The position numbers and the translations under genes were made by a program. From positions 1 to 64,000 of the forward strand of contig MNXA01000044.1 in assembly GCA_001871195.1 (NCBI GenBank): a stretch of 64,000 bases of DNA. The letters run 5' to 3'. This stretch comes from Zetaproteobacteria bacterium CG1_02_55_237 (lineage in GTDB: Bacteria > Pseudomonadota > Zetaproteobacteria > Mariprofundales > Mariprofundaceae). Each line of letters begins with the position of its first letter. Position 1 is the stretch's first letter. This document shows positions 35,450 through 44,288 of this stretch, in pieces. The notes beneath the pieces were generated by a model. It saw only the letters and a list, made by a program, of their open reading frames with translations, was not told the DNA's origin and searched no databases.

Positions 35450-36163
35450 TCAGCCGCCGACGGCACGAAGTTGCAGTTCGGACAGTTCGCGGATGCCCTT
35501 CTCGGCAAGCGACTTCAGGGCCAGCACATCGTCCCAGTGCATCGGCTTGTCCTCTGCTGTGGCTTGAATCTCGATAATGCCACCATCCGGCGTCATGACG
35601 AAATTAGCATCCATCTGGGCACGGGAATCCTCTGTGTATTCAAGATCCAGCAGAGCCTCATTGTCCACAAAACCGCAGCTGACTGCAGCGACCTGACCGA
35701 TAATCGGGTCTTCCTCTAAAAGCCCCTCGGCCAGCAGCTTGTTCACAGCAATACGTAGCGCCACCCAGGAGCCGGTAATGGCAGCTGTACGCGTACCTCC
35801 ATCGGCCTGCAATACATCACAGTCAAGCACAATCTGGCGTTCGCCCAGCTTGTGCAGATCGACCACTGCGCGCAGCGAACGACCAATTAGGCGCTGGATT
35901 TCAACTGTGCGGCCACCCTGCTTGCCACGCGCGGCCTCGCGATCGCTACGGGTATGCGTGGAGCGCGGCAGCATGCCGTATTCAGCCGTCACCCAACCCT
36001 TGCCGGAGTTGCGCAAAAAAGGCGGCACCCGCTCATCAACGGAAGCTGTGCAGTGCACGCGCGTCTGACCGAAACTGATCAGCGCTGAACCTTCAGCATG
36101 CCGGTTGAAGCCGGTATCAATATCCACCGTACGCAGGGCGTCGGTCTTTCTTTCTGTGCGCAT
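35450..36163 (-). CDS. rph: Ribonuclease PH
   Basis: A 237-residue phosphorolytic 3' exoribonuclease that trims tRNA precursors. Typical motifs are [39 protein letters not shown] with the phosphate/RNA-binding arginines, [10 protein letters not shown], and [18 protein letters not shown] with catalytic acidic residues. It is full length, unlike the truncated Rph of some laboratory E. coli. It heads the rph-rdgB-udg run, with dsbC upstream on the same strand across a 49-base gap. Confidence 0.96.
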   Translation of the reverse strand: MRTERKTDALRTVDIDTGFNRHAEGSALISFGQTRVHCTASVDERVPPFLRNSGKGWVTAEYGMLPRSTHTRSDREAARGKQGGRTVEIQRLIGRSLRAVVDLHKLGERQIVLDCDVLQADGGTRTAAITGSWVALRIAVNKLLAEGLLEEDPIIGQVAAVSCGFVDNEALLDLEYTEDSRAQMDANFVMTPDGGIIEIQATAEDKPMHWDDVLALKSLAEKGIRELSELQLRAVGG

Positions 36164-36212
36164 ATTGTCTCCTAAACTTGTCTGATCCGATTATCGGACC
36201 TGATGGGCAGGT

Positions 36213-36944
36213 TTACTGCTTGACCCACTGTTCAAGCTGCTCGGCGGTGAAGCTGCCGGCATGCTTGCGACCATCACCAGCAATCAGGGTTGGTGTGCCA
36301 TTGATACCGAGGCTTTCAGCCAGCGCAATGTTTTCGGCAATCGGGGTTTTGCAGTCTTTGGATTTGAGGTCTGCAGCCTGTTTATCTTCAAGCATGACAG
36401 CCTGCAGCGCCTTGTGCTGATCTTTGGCGCACCAGATGGCCTCGGATTTGGCACGGGCATGCTTGTGGATGCTCTCCAGCGGCATCAGGAAGGTATAAAC
36501 CTTTACACCTTTGACATTGGGCATCTCCTTTTCGAGATGACGGCAGAACGGACAGTCCGGATCGGTAAACACGGCAACAGGCTTACCCTTCGGGTCGCCC
36601 GACACGATGGCATTTTTCAGCGGCAGCGTGCTCCAGTCGACGCGATTCATATCCTCGATGCGTGCCTGGGTCATGTCGGCGTGTGCAGCGGTATCGAAGA
36701 TATGGCCGGAAATCATGTGGTCGCCGGTGGCATCGGTGTAGAAGATGTTATTGCCGATGCGTACTTCGTAGAGACCGGGAATGGCGTCAAACGGACGCAC
36801 ATCCTGCACGACCAGCTGGGGGGAAAGACGCTGCAGATTCTTGGCAATGGTCGCCTTGACCTGATCGTTGTCCATCGGGGCACCTGCCAGAGCAGCCGTG
36901 GAAAAGGCCAGCAGGGTAAGTGCAAAAAGGGCGCTGCGGTACAT
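36213..36944 (-). CDS. dsbC: Thiol:disulfide interchange protein DsbC
   Basis: A 243-residue periplasmic disulfide isomerase. It has a signal peptide ending in ALAGA, an N-terminal dimerisation domain and a thioredoxin domain with the active site DPDCPFCRHLEK (CPFC) and a cis-Pro loop GINGTPTLIAG. A second cysteine pair (IWCAKD and SKDCKT) matches the structural disulfide of DsbC. Its activity would require electrons from a DsbD-type protein, not seen here. It is divergent from the macrodomain gene. Confidence 0.93.
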   Translation of the reverse strand: MYRSALFALTLLAFSTAALAGAPMDNDQVKATIAKNLQRLSPQLVVQDVRPFDAIPGLYEVRIGNNIFYTDATGDHMISGHIFDTAAHADMTQARIEDMNRVDWSTLPLKNAIVSGDPKGKPVAVFTDPDCPFCRHLEKEMPNVKGVKVYTFLMPLESIHKHARAKSEAIWCAKDQHKALQAVMLEDKQAADLKSKDCKTPIAENIALAESLGINGTPTLIAGDGRKHAGSFTAEQLEQWVKQ

Positions 36945-37018
36945 GGTAAACTCCTGTGAATAAATCGGTGTCTTGCTGACGGGCTATAATGGATAAATCG
37001 ACAAGGAGGGCAAGTGCA

Positions 37019-37567
37019 ATGTATACGCCGCCAAAAACCATGCTGCATGCCGTTCGTGGAGACATCACCCGACTTAAGATTGACGTCATCGTCAATGCTG
37101 CCAACACATCCCTGCTTGGCGGCGGTGGTGTGGACGGGGCGATACACCGTGCAGCAGGCCCGGAACTGCTGGCTGAATGCCGCGCGCTCGGCGGCTGCGC
37201 CACCGGTGAGTCAAAGATCACCCATGGATATCTCTTGCCCGCACGCTTTGTGATTCATACCGTGGGCCCGGTTTGGCACGGCGGATCGCACAATGAGGAT
37301 GATCTGCTCGCTTCCTGCTATCGCAACAGCCTGCAACTGGCCTTATCCCATCAACTGCAAAGCATCGCCTTTCCGGCCATCTCCTGCGGTGTGTACGGAT
37401 TCCCGCTCAAGCGGGCGGTTGCTATTGCCGTAAAGGAGGTGCGCGCATTCCTTGCCTCAGAGCCGGGGGAAGCATTCCGGGAGATTGTTTTCTGTTGTTT
37501 TGATGAACAGGCACTAATTGCCTATGAAATTGAAACACGACAATTCGGGGAATCGCCTGATGCTTAG
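37019..37567 (+). CDS. Macrodomain protein (O-acetyl-ADP-ribose deacetylase type)
   Basis: A 182-residue single macrodomain, similar to YmdB. ADP-ribose-binding motifs are [34 protein letters not shown] and [13 protein letters not shown]. The start at 37019 lies 9 bases after GGAGG; an in-frame ATG at 36989 lacks a ribosome site. It probably removes acetyl or ADP-ribose groups. It ends 43 bases before the copper-cluster genes, but shared transcription with them is not certain. Confidence 0.92.
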   Translation: MYTPPKTMLHAVRGDITRLKIDVIVNAANTSLLGGGGVDGAIHRAAGPELLAECRALGGCATGESKITHGYLLPARFVIHTVGPVWHGGSHNEDDLLASCYRNSLQLALSHQLQSIAFPAISCGVYGFPLKRAVAIAVKEVRAFLASEPGEAFREIVFCCFDEQALIAYEIETRQFGESPDA

Positions 37568-37610
37568 ATGTATCTTGAAAGCAACTTCAAACTCTGTGTA
37601 GTGTGCAGGC

Positions 37611-37970
37611 ATGCGCAAGTTCATTTCTCTAGGGATGATTGTCGGACTGCTGATTGTCAGCAGTGCCCCGATGGTATCCGCCTCGGAAATGTGCGGCACG
37701 GATGCGATGCAAAAGCATGCTGCACATTCGATGTCACCCGCGACGGTCCATGATCCGGTACTGGACCTGCCTGCCGACACCTGTCGTCTGGAATGCGGCT
37801 GCGGCTGTCACAGCAGCACCGATACCCTGCCGCTCCTGCTCGCACCGCATGCGGTTTCACTGTGTGCGCTCGATATTGTGCAATCGGAAGATGCAGACAT
37901 TGTCGCATCGCCAAATAATTTTACCGCCCACGAGCCCCTTCTTTCCACCCCTCCTCCTCGAAAAGCCTGA
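37611..37970 (+). CDS. Small secreted Cys/His-rich protein of the copper cluster
   Basis: A 119-residue protein with a signal peptide ending in VSASE. The mature part has a HAAHSM patch and the cluster CRLECGCGCHSS, together with CGTD near the N-terminus, a likely soft-metal site. A second hydrophobic stretch (LPLLLAPHAVSLCAL) follows, and it ends STPPPRKA, somewhat like DUF2946-type proteins. It leads a cluster with a Met-rich outer-membrane protein, SCO and PCuAC, so copper is the likely ligand. No exact family was recognised. Confidence 0.6.
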   Translation: MRKFISLGMIVGLLIVSSAPMVSASEMCGTDAMQKHAAHSMSPATVHDPVLDLPADTCRLECGCGCHSSTDTLPLLLAPHAVSLCALDIVQSEDADIVASPNNFTAHEPLLSTPPPRKA

Positions 37971-37995
37971 TTTTCCCGACCCTTTAACCTAATCC

Positions 37996-38034
37996 CTGCC
38001 AAGTGGCAGGCCTGATATGCGTGCCGTTGGCACG
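37996..38034 (+). other. Two tandem hairpins ahead of the Met-rich protein gene
   Basis: CTGCCA-AG-TGGCAG (37996-38009) and CGTGCC-GTT-GGCACG (38020-38034) are perfect 6-bp stems, ten bases apart, in the 96-base gap after the small Cys-rich gene. No T-run follows either. They may stabilise the downstream message or serve as an RNA regulatory element; this is not established. Confidence 0.45.
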
Positions 38035-38066
38035 TGGGAAAATAAACATTTGGGGAGAATGAATCA

Positions 38067-39236
38067 GTGAAAAGACAAACTATATTTTATTACATGGCAG
38101 CCGCGCTGCTTGCTGCGATACCTGTATCACCAAAATCTGCGGATGCCTATGTCGGCCTGTGCTGCGGTAAATGCGGCGGCAATATGCCGATGAATATTCC
38201 CGGCGGCGGCATCCCGGAAACCCATGAATTCCGCTTCAAGATCCAGCCGATGCAGATGCATATGTCCGGCTTGCGCTCCGGCACGAATGATGTCGCGCCA
38301 GCCAGCATCCTGGGCATGCCTGCTGCGGGTAAATACATGGCAGCACCGACAAGCATGGACATGCGGATGCTCAGCCTTTCTGCCGGCTACAGCTTCACCG
38401 ACGACTTTTTTGCCGGTGTGATGGGCATGTACGGTGAAAACGACATGGATATGCAATTCAGCAGCATGATGCAAACCACAACCGGCGTGGCCGGCTACAC
38501 CATGAAATCAAAGGGCCTGATGGATACCATGCTGATGACCAAGTATCGCATCTATGCCGACGATACGCTGATTCCGACCCAGCAGGCGTCATTATTTCTG
38601 GGCCTGTCCATGCCGACCGGCTCAATCGACAAGCGCAACACCGCACACCCGCTTGCCATGCGCCGAACGGAACTCCTTCCCTATGCCATGCAGATGGGCA
38701 GCGGCACATGGGACCCCATTGTCGGTGCCTTGTTTCAGGGCTCCAGCTCGCCGTGGTGGTGGGGCGCGGATGCCCGCTACACCGTCAGGGCAGGCAACAA
38801 CAAGCGCGGCTATCATCTCGGCAATCGCACACAATTGGATGCCTATGTGATGTATCAGCCGCACTATGCACTGTTGCTCTACGGCCAGATCAACGGTGAT
38901 ATCATAGGCAAAATAAAGGGCGAGGCGGATGAGGCGGTAAGCGGTGCTTCCGGCCATGCCACCCAGGGAAGCGCTACATCCACCTATATGACGCCGATGT
39001 GGGATCCTGCTTCCATCGGCAAGAAACAGATATTTGCAACCCTTGGTGTGCAGTGGCAGCCGATGCCCTTGCAGATTGTCGACATCGGCGTGCAGTTGCC
39101 GCTGTATCAGCGCATGGACGGGCTGCAGATGAAAGATAAATGGCGATTGATGTTAAGCTGGTATGTCGAGATACCGACCAGCAAAAGCATACGCGCAACC
39201 GGCAAATCAACCGGGCCAAGCGATCTCGGATTCTAG
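38067..39236 (+). CDS. Methionine-rich outer-membrane beta-barrel protein, putative copper-related
   Basis: A 389-residue secreted protein. After a signal peptide (ending near SADA) comes CCGKCGGNMPM, a Cys/Met cluster at the mature N-terminus, then many MxM motifs (IQPMQMHMSG, SMDMRMLS, ENDMDMQF). The rest alternates as a beta-barrel, including YSFTDDFFAGVMGMYGEN. Met and Cys clusters are typical of Cu(I)/Ag(I) binding. GGGGAG precedes the start. The context with SCO and PCuAC favours copper transport or tolerance at the outer membrane. The exact family is uncertain. Confidence 0.7.
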   Translation: MKRQTIFYYMAAALLAAIPVSPKSADAYVGLCCGKCGGNMPMNIPGGGIPETHEFRFKIQPMQMHMSGLRSGTNDVAPASILGMPAAGKYMAAPTSMDMRMLSLSAGYSFTDDFFAGVMGMYGENDMDMQFSSMMQTTTGVAGYTMKSKGLMDTMLMTKYRIYADDTLIPTQQASLFLGLSMPTGSIDKRNTAHPLAMRRTELLPYAMQMGSGTWDPIVGALFQGSSSPWWWGADARYTVRAGNNKRGYHLGNRTQLDAYVMYQPHYALLLYGQINGDIIGKIKGEADEAVSGASGHATQGSATSTYMTPMWDPASIGKKQIFATLGVQWQPMPLQIVDIGVQLPLYQRMDGLQMKDKWRLMLSWYVEIPTSKSIRATGKSTGPSDLGF

Positions 39237-39250
39237 GGGGTGGGGTGGTG

Positions 39251-39517
39251 ATGAAAATACTAACGATGATTGTATTGCTTTGCATCGTCGCCCCCGCCTG
39301 GGCGGCGGAAATTCCTGATGCCGATTCGGCAGTCGGTCAACTGTATGCCGAACGTTGCAGTACCTGCCATGCCCTGCCGCATCCCAAGCGACTGGACTGG
39401 GAAGGCTGGCGGCATATGCTGGGTGTGATGAAACTGCGCATGGATGAAAAAGGCATGCAGATGGACAAGGCAGAGTGGCGGCAGATTTCCGCCTATGTAA
39501 AGACAAATGCGCGCTAG
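39251..39517 (+). CDS. Small monoheme c-type cytochrome
   Basis: An 88-residue protein with a signal peptide ending in AWAAE and one heme-binding site CSTCH. The distal region LGVMKLRMDEKGMQM offers a Met as sixth ligand. The start at 39251 is chosen for the signal peptide; translation further upstream would add unrelated residues. It sits 14 bases after the Met-rich protein gene and overlaps the next gene by 11 bases, so it belongs to the same operon. It probably serves periplasmic electron transfer linked to copper redox state. Confidence 0.82.
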   Translation: MKILTMIVLLCIVAPAWAAEIPDADSAVGQLYAERCSTCHALPHPKRLDWEGWRHMLGVMKLRMDEKGMQMDKAEWRQISAYVKTNAR

Positions 39518-40070
39518 GCTTTGTGTCGCACTGGCCGTGCTGTTCGCGCTCTGGGTGCTCTCCCCCCAGAGCGCTGCGGCAGCTGGCACGCTGGATGAAG
39601 CCATGCAGTCCTTCGGTGTCCAAATACCAAGCGAGCACAAACCCGCACCAGATTTTTCCCTGTCCATGGCGGGCAGTGGAACGGATACCCTGAAAAACCA
39701 TCATGGCAGATTGGTCCTACTGCATTTCTGGGCCACCTGGTGTGTACCGTGTCGCAAGGAAATGCCCTTGCTGCATCATCTGGACAGGGAGCTTTCCGCC
39801 AAGGGCCTGAGCATTGTCTGCGTCAATGTGGATCGCGGCGATGAACAAAAGGTGCACGACTTCATGCAGGAGGTCAGCCCCCGATTCCATACCCTGCTCG
39901 ATCCGGAAGGCGTGGTGCGCAATCGCTATGAAGTGCGCGCCTTGCCAACCAGCTACCTGATCGGTGGCGACGGCAAAATCATCGGGCGTTTTATCGGTGA
40001 GCGGGGCTGGGATGGCGAGGAATCGCTAAGCTTGTTTCGTCAACTGGTGGCTGCGTATGCCAAACCCTGA
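39507..40070 (+). CDS. TlpA/ResA-type periplasmic thioredoxin
   Basis: A 187-residue thioredoxin-like protein with an N-terminal signal or anchor (LCVALAVLFALWVLSPQSAAA). The catalytic motif is FWATWCVPCRKEMP (CVPC), and the cis-Pro is in VRALPTSYLI. Such proteins reduce cysteines of apocytochromes or of copper chaperones. Together with the neighbouring SCO and PCuAC genes it fits copper delivery to cytochrome oxidase CuA. The start overlaps the end of the cytochrome gene. Confidence 0.88.
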   Translation: MRARLCVALAVLFALWVLSPQSAAAAGTLDEAMQSFGVQIPSEHKPAPDFSLSMAGSGTDTLKNHHGRLVLLHFWATWCVPCRKEMPLLHHLDRELSAKGLSIVCVNVDRGDEQKVHDFMQEVSPRFHTLLDPEGVVRNRYEVRALPTSYLIGGDGKIIGRFIGERGWDGEESLSLFRQLVAAYAKP

Positions 40071-40116
40071 GTAGAGAAATAAGACAATAATTGATTTGAG
40101 AGAAAGAAAAGATCCG

Positions 40117-40200
40117 ATGACTGCAGACCTGTTAGCGAGCCTGGGAGACGCCTTCCGGCATGGTCAAACAACAAAGAGGAATATACGATTACTGCAATGA
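40117..40200 (+). CDS. 27-codon ORF overlapping the sco start
   Basis: A short ORF (MTADLLASLGDAFRHGQTTK and seven more residues) fills the gap before sco. Its TGA overlaps the sco ATG as ATGA. sco's own nearest ribosome-like site (AGAGGA, 40175-40180) is 16 bases from its ATG, too far for efficient use, so translational coupling through this ORF is plausible. The ORF's own ribosome site (AGAAAAG) is weak. It may be a leader peptide or an artefact of an open frame; no homologue is known to me. Confidence 0.4.
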   Translation: MTADLLASLGDAFRHGQTTKRNIRLLQ

Positions 40201-40787
40201 ATAAATCCGCTGTCAGAAACATTTTTATAGTCATAGGTATCATGGCGGCCGTTGGCATAACCGCCTGGCTACTGGAGATGCAAAAACCGTCGGTACCACC
40301 TGCTTTACAAGGAATGGGGGGGGATTTCCGGCTGGAGTCGGCCACCGGCCCCGTCAGCCTGCACGATTTTCGCGGCAAGGTGATGCTGGTCTTTTTCGGC
40401 TATACCCATTGCCCCGATGTCTGCCCGGCGGCACTCGGCGTTATAGCCTCCGCCATGCAGCAGATGGAAGCGTCGCAGGCCGGACGTGTGGGCGGCATAT
40501 TCATCAGTGTCGATCCCCAGCGTGATACCCCTGCATTGCTGAACAAGTATGTAAGCTTCTTCGACAAGCGTATCAGGGGCCTAACCGGAACTCGCGAACA
40601 GCTCGACCAAGTGGCGGCACAATGGCGGGTGGATTATGAAGTCCCGGAGCATCCTGCCGATGCCAATTATGAGGTGGAGCACACGAACTTTATCTATCTG
40701 GTCAACCGGGACGGGAAGGTTGTCGATCTGTTTGATGAACAGACCGATCCTGCCCTGATTGCAGACAGGATGCGGCCTTGGCTGTGA
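40197..40787 (+). CDS. SCO1/SenC family copper chaperone
   Basis: A 196-residue membrane-anchored thioredoxin-fold protein. The N-terminal hydrophobic anchor is IFIVIGIMAAVGITAWLL. The copper-binding motif is CPDVC in GYTHCPDVCPAALG, and the third ligand His is in EHTNFIYLV. SCO proteins assemble the CuA site of cytochrome c oxidase, working with PCuAC and TlpA-like reductants encoded beside it. The gene is followed 13 bases later by PCuAC. Confidence 0.92.
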   Translation: MNKSAVRNIFIVIGIMAAVGITAWLLEMQKPSVPPALQGMGGDFRLESATGPVSLHDFRGKVMLVFFGYTHCPDVCPAALGVIASAMQQMEASQAGRVGGIFISVDPQRDTPALLNKYVSFFDKRIRGLTGTREQLDQVAAQWRVDYEVPEHPADANYEVEHTNFIYLVNRDGKVVDLFDEQTDPALIADRMRPWL

Positions 40788-40800
40788 AAGGGGTAAGTCG

Positions 40801-41253
40801 GTGAAAAAAACATTATGGATGTTATTGGCCCTGCTCAGTGCCTCGCCGGCATATGCCGACGATCTGCTGATTGAGGATGCCTGGGTGCGCCTGTCGCCAC
40901 CGGTGGCCGATAGTACGGCTGCCTACATGGTGGTGCGCAATACGGGGTCCGAGAGTGTGAAGCTGACGGGTGTGGCCTGCGATGTGGCGGACTCGGCGGG
41001 GATGCACGCCATGCGCATGGACGGGAACAGGATGGTGATGTCTCCTTTGAGCGAGGTGGGCATACCGGCCAACGGGGAGGCGCGTTTCTCGCCCGGCGGC
41101 TCGCACGTGATGCTGATGGGGCTCAAGCACCCGCTCAAAGAGGGAGAGATGGTCGAAATTGTGTTCCGGTTATCGGATGGCGAAAACCTTACGCTATCGG
41201 CCCCTGTGCGCGATATGCGTGCCGGGCACGCACAGCACAGCGGCATGCACTGA
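40801..41253 (+). CDS. Periplasmic copper chaperone PCuAC
   Basis: A 150-residue secreted protein with a GTG start at 40801 (AAGGGG upstream) and a signal peptide ending in SPAYA. The copper ligands follow the family pattern: GMHAMRMDGNRMVM, then HVMLMGLK, with the His/Met sites in order, and a His/Met tail HAQHSGMH. PCuAC passes Cu(I) to SCO or directly to CuA. It is last in the operon; a 93-base gap then leads to ftsY. Confidence 0.9.
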   Translation: MKKTLWMLLALLSASPAYADDLLIEDAWVRLSPPVADSTAAYMVVRNTGSESVKLTGVACDVADSAGMHAMRMDGNRMVMSPLSEVGIPANGEARFSPGGSHVMLMGLKHPLKEGEMVEIVFRLSDGENLTLSAPVRDMRAGHAQHSGMH

Positions 41254-41346
41254 AAACCCCAACTCCACGGTTGACTGTTCCCCCTCGTCTCCCAGCATGC
41301 CCGAATCGGGGCTGTAACGCCGCCCGCTTCCTTTGGAGGAGATGAC

Positions 41347-42288
41347 GTGTCTTTATTTTCCAGACTCAAACAGGGCCTAAGCCGTAGCCGGGAGAATCTT
41401 TCCCAACTGCTTCCAGGGCGCGATGTTGTAAAATTAAGTGAGACCGAGTGGGCAGATGTCGAGGACGGCCTGATTCTGGCCGATTGCGGTGCGCAGACTT
41501 CACTAGCGCTTGTCGGCAAGGCAAGAAAAGCCAAACAACCGCTGGATGGCCTGAAAACAGCCATGCTGCAAATGTTCCCTGAAGTTAAACCGCTCAACCT
41601 GCCTTCAAGCGGACCGTTTGTACTGCTTGTGGTGGGCGTGAACGGTACCGGGAAAACAACCACGATCGGCAAACTGGCCACGATGTTTCGTGCTGAAGGC
41701 AAGCGCGTTGTAGTCGGCGCCTGCGATACCTTCCGTGCCGCAGCGATTGAGCAGTTAGCCGTCTGGGTGGAGCGTGCCGGGGCCGATATGGTACGCCAGC
41801 ATGACGGCGCCGATCCCGCTGCTGTGGCCTATGATGCCGTGCAGCGTGGCATCTCAAGGGACTACGATGTGGTGATTATCGATACCGCCGGACGGGTACA
41901 AACCGACAAGGGCCTGATGGATGAATTGGGCAAGGTACGCCGGGTGATCGGCAAGGCACTCGATGGTGCGCCGCACGAGGTCTGGCAGGTGGTGGATGCC
42001 GGCACCGGACAGAATGCTGTAGCGCAGGTCGAAAAATTCCGTGAGGTAGCCGGCACCAGCGGCCTGATCGTTACCAAGCTCGATGGCACTGGCAAGGGCG
42101 GTATTGTCCTGCAACTGGTGCACCGCTTTGGCCTGCCCGTGCGTTATGTCGGCGTGGGCGAAACACTGGCCGATATGATGCCCTTCGATGCAACTGACTT
42201 TGTAAACGGACTGATCCCCGAAGTGGGAAGCGACAACCCTGAAAATGAAACCGACGAGGAGAATGACAATGCAAAGCCTGTGGAATGA
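41347..42288 (+). CDS. ftsY: Signal recognition particle receptor FtsY
   Basis: A 313-residue SRP GTPase with a short N-terminal N domain and the G domain: P-loop VGVNGTGKTTTIGKLA, DTFRAAAIEQL, DTAGRVQ and TKLDGTGKGG. The GTG start at 41347 follows GGAGG. The acidic A domain of E. coli FtsY is missing, as in many bacteria, while the acidic stretch is found at the C-terminus (ENETDEENDN). It docks SRP-ribosome complexes at the membrane. Its end overlaps the next gene by 20 bases. Confidence 0.95.
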   Translation: MSLFSRLKQGLSRSRENLSQLLPGRDVVKLSETEWADVEDGLILADCGAQTSLALVGKARKAKQPLDGLKTAMLQMFPEVKPLNLPSSGPFVLLVVGVNGTGKTTTIGKLATMFRAEGKRVVVGACDTFRAAAIEQLAVWVERAGADMVRQHDGADPAAVAYDAVQRGISRDYDVVIIDTAGRVQTDKGLMDELGKVRRVIGKALDGAPHEVWQVVDAGTGQNAVAQVEKFREVAGTSGLIVTKLDGTGKGGIVLQLVHRFGLPVRYVGVGETLADMMPFDATDFVNGLIPEVGSDNPENETDEENDNAKPVE

Positions 42289-44230
42289 TGCGGAGGCTGC
42301 AAGCTGTGCCGATGCCCTTGCCCTGCGAGTGTACACCTCCCGCCTGCTGGGCCGCGAACCATCGCTGGTACTGCACGGCGGTGGTAACACCTCGCTTAAG
42401 GCAACGGCCAGGGATGTGTTCGGCGATGCCGTGGAGACACTGTATGTGAAGGGTAGCGGTTGGGATCTGGCGACCATTGAAGCCGCAGGCTTTGCCCCGG
42501 TGCGCATGTCCGCCCTGCTCCGGCTGGCCAAGCTGGATGAACTCAGCGACACCGATATGGTACGCGCCCAGCGCATCGCCATGCTCGATCCATCCGCACC
42601 GAACCCCTCCGTCGAGGCGATCCTGCATGCACTGATTCCATTTGCCTACGTTGATCACACGCATACCGATGCAGTGGTCACCATCAGCAATACTCCGGAT
42701 GGCGAAACGCGCATCCGCGAGCTATTCGGCGAACGCGTGCTGGTGATTCCCTATGTGATGCCGGGTTTCATTCTGGCTAAAACAGTTCGTGATCTGACCC
42801 GCGATGTCGATTGGAAAGAGCTCGACGGCATGGTGTTGATGCATCACGGCCTGTTCACCTTTGCTGATGATGCAAAAGCAAGCTATGAGCAGATGATTAC
42901 GCTGGTCAGCAAGGCCGAGGCCTATCTTCAAAAGCATGCGGCCTACGCCCTGCCGAAGGCTCAAACGCAAACCGATTTATTGGCTCTGGCCACCCTGCGC
43001 CGTGAGGTAAGCCGGCTGCGTGGCGCACCCATGCTGGCCTGTCTGGATGATGGCCCGGAAGCAGCAGGCTTTGCCGCGCATGACAGGGCTAAAGCTGTAA
43101 GCCGCGGCACGCTGACCCCGGACCATGTGATTCGAACCAAACCATCACCGCTGTTCGTCGACGGTGATGTCGCAGCATGTGTGGCTGCCTATGCGGATGA
43201 CTACCGGGCCTATTTTTCACGACATGCCGATGACGCACTGACCTGCCTGGATGTGGCTCCCCGCTGGGCTATCTGGCCCGGAACCGGCTGCATCAGCTTC
43301 GGGCGCAGTGCGCAGGAGGCCGGCATCATTGCTGATATCAGTACACACACTCGACCTGCTGTGCTGCAAGCAGAATCCATGAGCCGCTGGACTCCGGTAA
43401 CGGAGGCCGAATTATTCGAGGTCGAATATTGGGAACTGGAGCAGGCCAAGCTGGGCAAAGGTGGCGCCTCAAAATTGCATCAGGGCAAGGTGGCTCTGGT
43501 GACCGGAGCTGCCAGCGGCATCGGCCGGGCCTGCGCCGAGGTACTGCGCTCTCAGGGTGCGGCCGTGCTCGCACTGGATATCAATCCACAGGTAAGGGAG
43601 TTGTTTGCCGCAGCGGATGCGCTGGGACTGGTTTGCGACGTAACCGATGATGCCGCCCTGAAAGCCTGTGTGGAGCAGGCTGTACGCCGCTTCGGCGGCC
43701 TGGATATCGTAGTTTCCAATGCCGGTATCTTCCCTGCCAGCCGGCGCATCGCCGATATGGATGCCGCTGGATGGGAAAAGAGTCTTGCCCTGAATCTGAG
43801 CAGCCATCAGCGCCTGCTCACATTTTGCCAACCCTATCTGGCCCTGGGTATGGAGCCTGCTGTGGTCATCATTGCGTCGAAGAATGTGCCGGCACCCGGA
43901 CCGGGCGCCGCCGCCTACTCAGTGGCCAAGGCCGGACTCACCCAGCTGGGCCGCGTAGCCGCACTGGAAATGGCTGAACAGGGCATACGTATCAATATGC
44001 TGCACCCGAATGCGGTGTTTGATACGGCCATCTGGACGGATGAAGTGCTGGCTGCACGTGCCGCGCATTACGGGCTCAGTGTGGAAGCCTACAAAACCAA
44101 CAATCTGCTGCATGTGGAAGTAACCTCGAAGCATGTCGCCGAGCTTGCCTCAGCCATGGCAGGACCCCTGTTTGCCTGTACCACAGGCGCGCAATTACCG
44201 ATTGATGGCGGTAATGAACGGGTAATCTGA
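42269..44230 (+). CDS. Fused class II aldolase / short-chain dehydrogenase
   Basis: A 653-residue fusion. The start at 42269 is 7 bases after GAGGAG. Residues 1-400 are a class II aldolase-type domain with the metal ligands in VDHTHTDAVV and MHHGLFTF. From about residue 410 a classical SDR domain follows, with the NAD site GKVALVTGAASGIGRA, NAGI, and the catalytic Tyr-Lys in AYSVAKAG. Such COG3347-type enzymes act on rhamnulose-phosphate-like or related sugars, but no rhamnose pathway lies here, so the substrate is open. It overlaps ftsY by 20 bases. Confidence 0.88.
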   Translation: MQSLWNDAEAASCADALALRVYTSRLLGREPSLVLHGGGNTSLKATARDVFGDAVETLYVKGSGWDLATIEAAGFAPVRMSALLRLAKLDELSDTDMVRAQRIAMLDPSAPNPSVEAILHALIPFAYVDHTHTDAVVTISNTPDGETRIRELFGERVLVIPYVMPGFILAKTVRDLTRDVDWKELDGMVLMHHGLFTFADDAKASYEQMITLVSKAEAYLQKHAAYALPKAQTQTDLLALATLRREVSRLRGAPMLACLDDGPEAAGFAAHDRAKAVSRGTLTPDHVIRTKPSPLFVDGDVAACVAAYADDYRAYFSRHADDALTCLDVAPRWAIWPGTGCISFGRSAQEAGIIADISTHTRPAVLQAESMSRWTPVTEAELFEVEYWELEQAKLGKGGASKLHQGKVALVTGAASGIGRACAEVLRSQGAAVLALDINPQVRELFAAADALGLVCDVTDDAALKACVEQAVRRFGGLDIVVSNAGIFPASRRIADMDAAGWEKSLALNLSSHQRLLTFCQPYLALGMEPAVVIIASKNVPAPGPGAAAYSVAKAGLTQLGRVAALEMAEQGIRINMLHPNAVFDTAIWTDEVLAARAAHYGLSVEAYKTNNLLHVEVTSKHVAELASAMAGPLFACTTGAQLPIDGGNERVI

Positions 44231-44288
44231 CCGCATGGTCTAACCTTCAGGTCTTGCCAGCCTCCGGTGCATCACCGCATCATGGGGC

